DNA of 7,556 nt from Campylobacterota bacterium (lineage in GTDB: Bacteria; Campylobacterota; Campylobacteria; Campylobacterales; JALSKU01). The translations under genes were made by a program, and so were the position numbers. Every line of letters begins with the position of its first letter. Positions within the stretch are counted from its first letter, which is position 1. The stretch spans positions 1 through 7,556 of the forward strand of contig JAADDL010000081.1 in assembly GCA_013153915.1 (NCBI GenBank), written 5' to 3'. This document shows, in pieces, positions 1 to 5,935 of this stretch. The notes under the pieces are model-generated. The model did no database searches and was not told where the DNA came from. It saw only the letters and a list, made by a program, of their open reading frames with translations.

Positions 1-547
1 TTAAAAGCTCTCTTGCCGTTTGGTAAAATATCTCCAAAGGCTCGGCCAAAGCCCCGACTCCTTCATCGTTGCAAGCTAAGAGTTTGTTTTGGGGTTCGAC
101 TATGATGTGTCCGAACACTTTTAGCTTTTTTAAGTTGGATGTAGTGTTCGGATTTAGATACATTTTCGTATTTGCCGAGGGCGCTATCACTAAAGTTTTA
201 TCGTATGCCAAAACGCTATCAAGAAGCAGATTGTCCGCTATGCCCGCACCTATTTTATTGATAGTATTTGCTGTTGCGGGAGCTATGACAAATATATCCG
301 CCCATTTTGATATACCTATATGGTTGTTGTCGTTTGCCCAGCTTTCGGTATCTTTGTGTAAAACGATATTTTGGCTTACGGTCTCGAATGTCAAGGGGGT
401 TATAAACTCTTTTGCGCTTTCGCTCATCACCACTTTTACATTTGCGCTTGATTTGATAAACAGCCTTATGAGTTCTAACGCTTTATATATCGCTATGCTA
501 CCTGTAACTCCGACAACGATATTTTTATCTTTTAGTAGATTATCCAT
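1..547 (-). CDS. coaBC: CoaBC (Dfp), 4'-phosphopantothenoylcysteine decarboxylase / synthetase, N-terminal part
   Basis: This is the first 182 codons of the bifunctional enzyme that couples cysteine to 4'-phosphopantothenate (CoaB) and decarboxylates the product (CoaC), in cytoplasmic coenzyme A synthesis. Only the N-terminal flavoprotein CoaC domain is inside the window; no stop occurs before the left edge. Visible motifs are the FMN-binding GVTGSIAIYK (13-22), the active-site histidine H76 in NNHIGISKWAD, the APATANTINK segment (89-98), the substrate clasp P123-S-A-N126-T-K-M129, and the reactive cysteine C159 in LACNDEG. These match His75, Asn125 and Cys158 of E. coli Dfp with an offset of one. 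The clasp has Ala where many family members have Met (PxMN), and Asn160 follows the cysteine where Gly is usual. The ATG at 547-545 overlaps the end of glmU by 8 nt, with GGA about 8 nt upstream, so the two genes are probably cotranscribed and translationally coupled. The glmU-dfp order is the same as I recall in C. jejuni. Confidence 0.95.
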   Translation of the reverse strand, partial: MDNLLKDKNIVVGVTGSIAIYKALELIRLFIKSSANVKVVMSESAKEFITPLTFETVSQNIVLHKDTESWANDNNHIGISKWADIFVIAPATANTINKIGAGIADNLLLDSVLAYDKTLVIAPSANTKMYLNPNTTSNLKKLKVFGHIIVEPQNKLLACNDEGVGALAEPLEIFYQTARELL

Positions 548-1841
548 TGTTTTTTCCAAAAAATTTATAATAAAAATCCTTGACGCTTTTTAAAGGAGAC
601 CTGCTTATGACAAGCGTGCCTTGTTTGGCATCTTTTGTAAGAGTAGTTCCCGCCGCTACCATAACATCGTCTTCTATCTTAACGGGTGCGACTATTTGTG
701 TATCGCTACCTATAAATACATTTTTACCTATAACGGTTTTGTACTTCTTTTTGCCGTCGTAGTTGCAAGTTATGGTTCCTGCTCCGATATTTGTGCCTTC
801 ATCTATCTCGCTATCTCCAAGATAGCTTAAATGTCCCGCTTTTACACCGTTGAGGGTTGATTTTTTCACCTCTACGAAGTTGCCGACTTTGCTGTCTTTG
901 ATGTGTGAGTTTGGTCTTATTCTAGCAAACGGTCCCACCAAAGAGTGCTCTATCGTACTCTCTTCTATGGTTGTGTAAGCTCTTATGTGAGAGTTTATTA
1001 TCTTGCTGTTTTTGTATATGCTTACTCCGTTTTCTATAAAGCATTCACCTTCAAATTTGACTCCGTATTCGATATATACGGTATTTGGCAATCTTATACT
1101 AATGCTACCGTTTAATAGCTCTTTTTTTATTCTATTTTGCATAATCTCTTCGGCGTTACTTAAATCCCATCTTGAGTTTACGCCCTTAAAGTTTTCTTCA
1201 TTGACCGATAGAGGTTTTATGCTCTTTTTATCGTTTTTTGCAAGTTCTACTATGTCGGTAAGATAGTACTCTTTTGATTTGTTGTCGTTTTTTATTTTGG
1301 GTAGGTAAATTTTTAGTATCTCGCTTTTTATCAGATATACTCCCGCATTTACCGATTTTATCTCTTTTTCTTTATCAGTTGCGTCTTTCTCTTCTACTAT
1401 TTTTGCAACTTCGCCGTTTTCTATCACAACTCTGCCGTAGCCTTTTGGATTGTCCAGTTCTATGATACTCATAACGATATCGGCGTCTATGAGAGAAAAT
1501 CTTTCAAGCTCTTCGGCTTCTATAAGAGGCATATCCCCGTTTAGTATTAAAACTTTTTCGTTATTAAACTCCACGCCTCTTAAAGCTCCTGCCGTACCGG
1601 GATAATTTTCGACATCTTGTATGACATATTTTATATCGTCAAAATACTTATCCATCTCTTTTTTTATCAACTCATGCTTATGATAAAGCACCACTTGTAT
1701 ATCGTCGCTTATCTTTTTAGCCTCTTTTATGGAGTAGTAAAGCATCTCATATCCGCTTATGCGGTGCAAAACTTTCGGTTTTTGGGATTTCATTCTCGTG
1801 CCGAATCCCGCGGCTAAGATAACTATCGTCGTTTTATTCAT
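540..1841 (-). CDS. glmU: GlmU, bifunctional N-acetylglucosamine-1-phosphate uridyltransferase / glucosamine-1-phosphate acetyltransferase
   Basis: This cytoplasmic enzyme acetylates glucosamine-1-phosphate with acetyl-CoA and then transfers UMP from UTP to give UDP-GlcNAc, the precursor of peptidoglycan and lipid A. The 433 residues are complete (E. coli GlmU has 456). The N-terminal uridyltransferase domain (about 1-225) has the signature LAAGFGTRMKSQKPK (9-23, Lys23 catalytic), the metal-binding Asp103 in LNGDMPL, a YPGTAGAL loop (80-87) in place of the usual GTGHA, as I recall for Campylobacter GlmU, NAGVY (165-169) and VNSRWDLS (221-228). The C-terminal left-handed beta-helix (about 250-420) shows hexapeptide repeats, GPFARIRP (303-310), the probable catalytic His337 in KAGHLSYLGD, and NIGAGTITCNYDG (351-363). 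The ATG at 1841-1839 has AGAGGA just upstream with a short spacer of about 4 nt. It is the first gene of a glmU-coaBC unit, divergent from motA. Confidence 0.98.
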   Translation of the reverse strand: MNKTTIVILAAGFGTRMKSQKPKVLHRISGYEMLYYSIKEAKKISDDIQVVLYHKHELIKKEMDKYFDDIKYVIQDVENYPGTAGALRGVEFNNEKVLILNGDMPLIEAEELERFSLIDADIVMSIIELDNPKGYGRVVIENGEVAKIVEEKDATDKEKEIKSVNAGVYLIKSEILKIYLPKIKNDNKSKEYYLTDIVELAKNDKKSIKPLSVNEENFKGVNSRWDLSNAEEIMQNRIKKELLNGSISIRLPNTVYIEYGVKFEGECFIENGVSIYKNSKIINSHIRAYTTIEESTIEHSLVGPFARIRPNSHIKDSKVGNFVEVKKSTLNGVKAGHLSYLGDSEIDEGTNIGAGTITCNYDGKKKYKTVIGKNVFIGSDTQIVAPVKIEDDVMVAAGTTLTKDAKQGTLVISRSPLKSVKDFYYKFFGKNNG

Positions 1842-1867
1842 GGTTCCTCTCGTTTATTTTTACTATA

Positions 1868-1880
1868 ATTCTAACAAAAA
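1868..1880 (-). promoter_or_regulatory. Probable sigma70-type promoter of glmU-coaBC
   Basis: Read on the minus strand this segment is TTTTTGTTAGAAT: a T-run, an extended -10 G, and the hexamer TAGAAT (one mismatch to TATAAT) at 1873-1868. Campylobacterota housekeeping promoters typically show this T-rich stretch plus extended -10 and no conserved -35. The end of the hexamer lies 26 nt before the glmU start codon, which leaves room for a short leader with the AGAGGA ribosome site. It is assigned by motif and position only. Confidence 0.6.
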
Positions 1881-1912
1881 TTTCATTAAAGATTCATCTA
1901 ATTTGACAAAAT

Positions 1913-1920
1913 GCCGATAT
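1913..1920 (+). promoter_or_regulatory. Possible FliA (sigma28) -10 element for the motA operon
   Basis: The octamer GCCGATAT differs at one base from the enterobacterial sigma28 -10 element GCCGATAA and contains CGATAT, which fits the CGATWT form described for Campylobacter FliA promoters. It lies 79 nt before the motA ATG. The weakness is the -35: no TAAA sits at the usual 15-nt distance; the closest TAAA (1887-1890) is 22 nt upstream and a TAA is at 1899-1901. A TTGACA at 1903-1908 could instead be a sigma70 -35, but no good -10 lies 16-18 nt after it. Promoter class is therefore uncertain. Confidence 0.4.
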
Positions 1921-1952
1921 AAGAAATAGTTTAATCAACTTTTAACGGAAAT

Positions 1953-1973
1953 ATCAATAAAATAAATATTGAT
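1953..1973. repeat. Short inverted repeat in the motA leader
   Basis: Perfect 7-bp arms ATCAATA (1953-1959) and TATTGAT (1967-1973) are separated by the 7-nt AT-only spacer AAATAAA. It lies downstream of the putative motA promoter and 10 nt before the AAGAAAGG ribosome site (1983-1990). It could be a regulator binding site or a weak leader hairpin, but such AT-rich repeats also arise by chance. Confidence 0.35.
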
Positions 1974-1999
1974 TACTCCATCAAGAAAGGTGCGTATAT

Positions 2000-2767
2000 A
2001 TGGATTTGGGAACCGTTATAGGTTTAGTGCTTACCTTGGCGTTGCTTTTCGGCGCTATGGCTATGGGTGTGGGGTTGGGACCTTATATAGATATCCCCTC
2101 TATTCTTATAGTTTTCGGCGGAACTACCGGCGTTTTGATGATCGGTTTCAAGATGGAGCAGATAAAAGCCGCCGCAAAAGTTTTTATGATAGCTATCAAG
2201 CCTCCTCAGATTGATATTCAAGAGACTATCAAAAAGATGGTGGATTACTCTACTAAGGCTAGAAAAGACGGCATACTCGCACTTGAAGAGAGTGCAAACA
2301 AAGAGGAAAACGAGTTTTTAAAGAAGGGTCTTTCTATGGCGGTTGACGGAAATGAGCCTGATACCATCAGAGAACTTTTAGAGATAGATATGGAACAAGC
2401 AAGCGGCAGACACAAGGCAAACGCATCTCTTTTTGACCAGATTGCGGGTTTTGCGGGAGCTATGGGTATGATAGGAACATTGATAGGTTTGGTTGCGATG
2501 CTGTTAAATATGAGCGATCCGTCCGCTATCGGTCCCGCTATGGCGGTTGCTTTGCTGACTACGATGTACGGCGCAATGCTCGGAAATATCATTGGCGCGC
2601 CGGTTGCGAATATTTTACTTATACGAGATAGTGATGAAATTTTGTTGAAAACTTTGATTATAGAAGGTATTATGTCTATCCAAGCCGGAGACAATCCAAG
2701 AAATCTTGAAGCAAAATTGTTGGCGTTTCTACCTCCTAAAGATAGAGTTTCTCAATTTGACTCATAA
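2000..2767 (+). CDS. motA: MotA/PomA-type flagellar stator protein (ion-channel subunit)
   Basis: This inner-membrane protein forms, with MotB, the stator that converts ion flow into torque on the rotor protein FliG. At 255 residues it has four membrane segments (about 4-24, 33-50, 147-170 and 177-203) and a large cytoplasmic loop between the second and third. In that loop ARKDGILALEE (87-97) carries Arg88 and a Glu equivalent to Arg90 and Glu98 of E. coli MotA, which contact FliG. The TM3-TM4 region (GMIGTLIGLVAML, then GPAMAVALLTTMYGAML) closely resembles Vibrio PomA, including Thr160 and Thr188 where PomA has Thr158 and Thr186, and Pro201 at the cytoplasmic end of TM4. The position of PomA Pro151 (E. 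coli MotA Pro173) is Gly153 here. The ATG has AAGAAAGG upstream with a 9-nt spacer. It is first in the motA-motB-fliP-trmA run. Confidence 0.96.
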   Translation: MDLGTVIGLVLTLALLFGAMAMGVGLGPYIDIPSILIVFGGTTGVLMIGFKMEQIKAAAKVFMIAIKPPQIDIQETIKKMVDYSTKARKDGILALEESANKEENEFLKKGLSMAVDGNEPDTIRELLEIDMEQASGRHKANASLFDQIAGFAGAMGMIGTLIGLVAMLLNMSDPSAIGPAMAVALLTTMYGAMLGNIIGAPVANILLIRDSDEILLKTLIIEGIMSIQAGDNPRNLEAKLLAFLPPKDRVSQFDS

Positions 2768-2779
2768 TAAGGCTATATA

Positions 2780-3574
2780 ATGGGAAAAAAGTGTCCTGAG
2801 TGTGATTGTCCCAAATGTTTGCCGGGTTGGCTGGCCGCATTTGGAGATCTTATGTCTTTACTTTTGACATTTTTTGTTTTGCTTCTTTCTATGTCTAGTA
2901 TGGACGCCAAAAAGATACAAGAAGCCGTAGGTTCGCTAGCGGGCGCTTTGAGCGTACTTGAAGGCGGTACTAGGATGGAGATGAGTAGAGAGAAAGTTGA
3001 ACTTACTACGACTCAAGAAATGAAAGTAAATCGGGATCAGATAAATAAAAGTTCATCTATGAAACAGTTGGGTCAAGTCGTTAGCGAAGTAAACGAGATG
3101 TTAAAAACTTCAGGAAGCCCCAATATAGTTTTTGAAGAGGCTGAAAAAGGATTTTTGCTTAGACTTCCGTCATCTTTGTTGTTTAAACCAGGTGAAGCAA
3201 AGATAACTAACGATGATGCGATACTTTTTTTAAAAAGAGTGGCTTTAATAATCCAAAAACTTCCAAGAAACATCATCATCAACGCTATTGGATATACCGA
3301 CAATACACCACCTCCTCCAAATAGTCCGTATAAGGACAACTGGGAGTTATCGACCGCTAGAGGCGTAGCAGTAGTAAAAGAGCTTATTAAAGACGGAGTG
3401 GATCCAAAAAGGCTAATCTCCTCGGGTAAAGCGCAATTTGACCCTGTTGCGTCAAATGCAACTCCTGAAGGCAGAGCAAAAAATAGAAGGGTAGAGCTTT
3501 ATTTCTTCTCAAATGGTGAAAAAGGGGAGAATAGAGCCAAAAAGAGTATACTTGATATGAAAAAAAATAAATGA
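2780..3574 (+). CDS. motB: MotB/PomB-type flagellar stator protein (peptidoglycan-anchored subunit)
   Basis: This is the partner of MotA: a cytoplasmic N terminus, one membrane helix and a periplasmic OmpA-like domain that anchors the stator to peptidoglycan. The helix (about 19-39) contains AAFGDLMSLLLTFFVLLL, with Asp23 as the ion-binding residue (Asp32 in E. coli MotB, Asp24 in Vibrio PomB). This stretch and the MSSMDAKK after it look more like PomB than enterobacterial MotB. A plug/linker region follows (about 42-110), then the OmpA-like domain (about 115-245) with GYTDNTP (171-177, Tyr where His is common), NWELSTARG (187-195) and NRRVEL (235-240). The first 13 residues hold four cysteines (C5, C8, C10, C13). 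TAAGG (2768-2772) lies 7 nt before the ATG and the gap to motA is 12 nt. The 3' end overlaps fliP by ATGA and includes an A8 run. Confidence 0.95.
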   Translation: MGKKCPECDCPKCLPGWLAAFGDLMSLLLTFFVLLLSMSSMDAKKIQEAVGSLAGALSVLEGGTRMEMSREKVELTTTQEMKVNRDQINKSSSMKQLGQVVSEVNEMLKTSGSPNIVFEEAEKGFLLRLPSSLLFKPGEAKITNDDAILFLKRVALIIQKLPRNIIINAIGYTDNTPPPPNSPYKDNWELSTARGVAVVKELIKDGVDPKRLISSGKAQFDPVASNATPEGRAKNRRVELYFFSNGEKGENRAKKSILDMKKNK

Positions 3575-4305
3575 AAAAAATAGTTATATTTTTTATCTTT
3601 ACGATTACGCTTTTTGCCGCAAACGGTACTACTATACCTACGGTAAACCTCTCTTTATCCGCACCCGATACTCCCGAACAGCTTGTTAGCAGTCTTAATG
3701 TTCTAATCGTTTTAACCATATTGGTATTGGCGCCGAGTTTGGTTATGGTGATGACAAGCTTCATAAGACTTGTGGTAGTTTTCTCTTTTTTGAGGCAAGC
3801 TTTGGGTACTCAGCAGATGCCGCCTTCTCAACTGATGGTTTCATTGGCAATGATACTCACTTTCTTTATCATGCAACCCGTCGGAGAAAAGGCTTACGAC
3901 CAAGGGATAAAACCCTATATCCAAAAAGAGATAGGCTATAAAGAGGCTTTTACTAAAACGGTTGAGCCTTTTAAAGAGTTTATGATACGAAACACAAGAG
4001 AGAAAGATCTTGCTCTATTTTTTAGAATAAGAAAGTTAAAAAACCCCAAAAATATCCAAGATGTTCCTTTGCTTGTTGCGATACCGGCTTTCATGATAAG
4101 CGAGCTTAAAACCGCTTTTGAGATAGGATTTCTTATCTATATGCCGTTTTTGGTTATAGATATGGTGGTGAGTTCTATCTTGATGAGTATGGGCATGATG
4201 ATGTTGCCTCCGGTGATGATATCTATGCCTTTTAAACTTTTGATATTCGTACTTGTTGACGGATGGCATCTACTCGTAGGCAATCTGGTATCAAGTTTTC
4301 ACTAA
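3571..4305 (+). CDS. fliP: FliP, flagellar type III export gate subunit
   Basis: FliP forms, with FliQ and FliR, the helical core of the export gate through which flagellar rod, hook and filament proteins pass. The 244 residues match the family length. A signal peptide covers about residues 1-17 (MKKIVIFFIFTITLFAA). Hydrophobic segments follow at about 43-75, 86-104, 165-206 and 211-237. Family motifs are LGTQQMPPSQLMVSLAMILT (78-97), IPAFMISELKTAFEIGF (171-187) and MGMMMLPPVMISMPFK (207-222); the methionine-rich stretch in the last corresponds to the methionine gasket that seals the gate. The start ATG overlaps the motB stop (ATGA, 3571-3574). No Shine-Dalgarno is visible in the A-rich 20 nt before it, so translation probably depends on coupling to motB. 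Having fliP beside motAB rather than within a fliOPQR cluster fits the scattered flagellar genes of Campylobacterota. Confidence 0.97.
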   Translation: MKKIVIFFIFTITLFAANGTTIPTVNLSLSAPDTPEQLVSSLNVLIVLTILVLAPSLVMVMTSFIRLVVVFSFLRQALGTQQMPPSQLMVSLAMILTFFIMQPVGEKAYDQGIKPYIQKEIGYKEAFTKTVEPFKEFMIRNTREKDLALFFRIRKLKNPKNIQDVPLLVAIPAFMISELKTAFEIGFLIYMPFLVIDMVVSSILMSMGMMMLPPVMISMPFKLLIFVLVDGWHLLVGNLVSSFH

Positions 4306-4308
4306 AGG
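4304..4308 (+). promoter_or_regulatory. Ribosome binding site that fixes the GTG start of trmA
   Basis: AAAGG overlaps the last two bases of the fliP stop codon and sits 6 nt before the GTG at 4315. There is no in-frame ATG nearby that would keep the N-terminal cysteine motif, so this site supports GTG as the true start. Confidence 0.65.
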
Positions 4309-4314
4309 TTTGAA

Positions 4315-5421
4315 GTGAAGTGCGAATATTTTGGGAAGTGCGGTAGTTGCACGCTTTTTGAGCTACCTTACGAAGAGCAACTCAAGAAAAAATCCAACTA
4401 TATAAAAGATGAGTTCAAAGAGTTTTATACGGGGGAGATGGAGCTATTTTCATCAAGCGACGGACACTTTAGAAATAGAGCCGAGTTTAGGATATGGCAT
4501 GAGGGTGATGAACTTTTTTACGCTATGAACGGTTTTTCAAAAAAGAGTATAGTCAAGATAGAAAGATGTCAAATAGTCGAAGAAAATATCTACTCAACTA
4601 TGCCAAAGCTTATAGAGTATATAAAAAAGAGTGATACTTTAAGACAGAAACTCTTTGCCGTTGAGTTTATGAGTGCAAATGAGATGCTTGTGACTTTGAT
4701 ATACCACAAAAAGATAGATGAGAGTTGGCTAAAAGAGGCAAAAAAGCTAGAACAAAAACTCAACTTGATGGTGATAGGTAGAAGTAGAGGCGTAAAGATA
4801 GTCTCTCAAAGGGATTTTATCTATCAAAACTTGACGGTAAACTCAAAAACATATCGTTACAAAGTGTATGAAAACTCATTTTTGCAGCCAAATACCAAAG
4901 TCAATGAAAAGATGATAGGATGGGCAAAAAACAACTCTAAAGATTTTGGGGGTGATTTGGTCGAACTTTACTGCGGGCACGGCAACTTTACCATACCTTT
5001 GAGTGAAAATTTCGATAAAGTTTTGGCTACCGAAATATCCAAAAAGTCTATAAGTTCGGCAAAAGAGAATTGTGAATTAAACGGCGTAAACCATATATTT
5101 TTCGCTAGACTCTCCGCCGAAGAGTTTACTCAAGCTCTGCATAAAGAGAGAGAGTTTAGAAGATTAAAGGGTATTGATCTAGATAACTATAACTTTTCAA
5201 CTATCTTTATAGACCCGCCAAGGGCGGGAGTGGATACTAAAACGCTCTCTTTGGTCTCTGAGTTTGAGCATATCATCTACATCTCATGCAATCCGAAAAC
5301 TCTAAAAAGAGACCTATCTAAACTTTGTAAAACCCACTATATTGAAAAATTTGCCATTTTCGACCAATTTGCCTACACGGACCATTTAGAGTGCGGTGCG
5401 GTCTTGAAAAAAATACCTTAA
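4315..5421 (+). CDS. trmA: TrmA-type tRNA (uracil-54-C5)-methyltransferase with an N-terminal cysteine cluster
   Basis: TrmA transfers a methyl group from S-adenosylmethionine to C5 of U54 in the tRNA T-loop. The 368 residues (E. coli 366) carry the key residues with a constant +1 offset: Gln191 in FLQPN, Tyr219 and Asn224 in ELYCGHGNF, Glu240 in LATE, Asp300 in IDPPRAG, the nucleophile Cys325 in YISCNPKTL and the base Glu359 in DHLECG. FDQFAYTDHLE replaces the usual FDQFPYT with Ala. Unlike E. coli TrmA, the N terminus has C3-x5-C9-x2-C12, and Cys85 follows in IERCQIV; this is the RlmD-type arrangement that holds a 4Fe-4S cluster. No TRAM domain precedes it. The start is GTG. The 9-nt gap places the gene in the motA-motB-fliP transcript. 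A 23S rRNA m5U methyltransferase is the alternative, but the residue spacing favours TrmA. Confidence 0.9.
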   Translation: MKCEYFGKCGSCTLFELPYEEQLKKKSNYIKDEFKEFYTGEMELFSSSDGHFRNRAEFRIWHEGDELFYAMNGFSKKSIVKIERCQIVEENIYSTMPKLIEYIKKSDTLRQKLFAVEFMSANEMLVTLIYHKKIDESWLKEAKKLEQKLNLMVIGRSRGVKIVSQRDFIYQNLTVNSKTYRYKVYENSFLQPNTKVNEKMIGWAKNNSKDFGGDLVELYCGHGNFTIPLSENFDKVLATEISKKSISSAKENCELNGVNHIFFARLSAEEFTQALHKEREFRRLKGIDLDNYNFSTIFIDPPRAGVDTKTLSLVSEFEHIIYISCNPKTLKRDLSKLCKTHYIEKFAIFDQFAYTDHLECGAVLKKIP

Positions 5422-5443
5422 TATAGCTTTTTACCGCAATATT

Positions 5444-5462
5444 TGCTTTTTTTTGATATAAT
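5444..5462 (+). promoter_or_regulatory. Sigma70-type promoter for the CoA-binding protein / ilvA unit
   Basis: A T-rich stretch with eight consecutive T (5447-5454), then GA and a perfect TATAAT (5457-5462), matches the Campylobacterota housekeeping pattern of T-run, extended -10 G and Pribnow box without a -35. A start near 5469 would give a leader of about 29 nt that includes AAGGA (5487-5491). It lies 36 nt after the trmA stop, so the downstream pair need not depend on the flagellar transcript. Confidence 0.75.
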
Positions 5463-5497
5463 CTTGGCTTAAAATCAAAATAAGTCAAGGAAAAGTT

Positions 5498-5932
5498 ATG
5501 GAGTGTGAATTTCCGACAGTCAACGAAAAGAGTGACGAGATAAGAAAGATATTTGAAGAGGTTAAGAGTATAGCCGTTATCGGTCTGTCTCCAAAGCCCG
5601 AAAAAGATAGCCATAAGGTTGCCAAATACTTACAATCGGTCGGCTATAAGATTTATCCCGTTTATCCTAAAGAAGATACGATACTCGGCGAAAAGGTCTA
5701 TAGAAGCCTAAGTGAGATAAAAGATAGAGTCGATATGGTGGATATGTTTAGAAAACCCTCTATCGCCGACCAAATCGTTGATGAGATAGAAAAGAGAGAC
5801 GATGTGAAGGTTTTATGGCTACAAAAAGGCATTGTAAACAACAAAGCGGCGGAGAGAGCCAAAAAGTTAGGACTAAAAGTGGTGCAAAACAGATGTTCGA
5901 TGGTAGAGCATAAGATGAATTTCGGAGACTGA
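5498..5932 (+). CDS. CoA-binding domain protein (YccU-like, CoA_binding_2 family)
   Basis: This small, probably cytoplasmic, protein of 144 residues is a single Rossmann-type CoA-binding domain, related to the N-terminal nucleotide-binding domain of succinyl-CoA synthetase alpha. Signatures in order: AVIGLSPKPEKDSHKVAKYL (26-45), YKIYPVYPKED (50-60), VDMVDMFRKPS (78-88), LWLQKGIVNN (106-115), and NRCSMVEHKM (131-140) with conserved Cys133, Glu137 and His138. The family is thought to bind CoA or an acyl-CoA, but its role is not established, so no symbol is given. The ATG has AAGGA with about a 7-nt spacer, behind its own promoter. ilvA starts 3 nt after the stop and its ribosome site GGAG (5924-5927) lies inside this gene, so the two are very likely cotranslated. 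I recall the same pairing with ilvA in C. jejuni. Confidence 0.9.
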   Translation: MECEFPTVNEKSDEIRKIFEEVKSIAVIGLSPKPEKDSHKVAKYLQSVGYKIYPVYPKEDTILGEKVYRSLSEIKDRVDMVDMFRKPSIADQIVDEIEKRDDVKVLWLQKGIVNNKAAERAKKLGLKVVQNRCSMVEHKMNFGD

Positions 5933-5935
5933 TAT

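Noticed and set aside
69..593. A 174-codon open frame on the plus strand opposite coaBC
   Set aside because: It is fully antisense to a strongly supported CoaC domain, has no family resemblance that I can see, and no ribosome site; it is a shadow of the coding frame.
1903..1935. TTGACA (1903-1908) as a sigma70 -35 box for motA
   Set aside because: The sequences 16-18 nt downstream (AATAGT, ATAGTT, TAGTTT) are poor -10 elements, and -35 boxes are not typical in this phylum. Kept only as an alternative.
1969..2214. An 81-codon plus-strand frame overlapping the start of motA
   Set aside because: It is out of frame with motA, rich in Arg and Tyr, and has no independent ribosome site; motA explains the region.
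2245..2694. A 149-codon minus-strand open frame opposite motA
   Set aside because: It mirrors the conserved MotA membrane segments in reverse, has Ser/Ile/Pro-rich low-complexity content, and no promoter or ribosome site.
3387..3764. A 125-codon minus-strand open frame across the motB-fliP junction
   Set aside because: It is antisense to two well-supported genes and has no recognisable domain.
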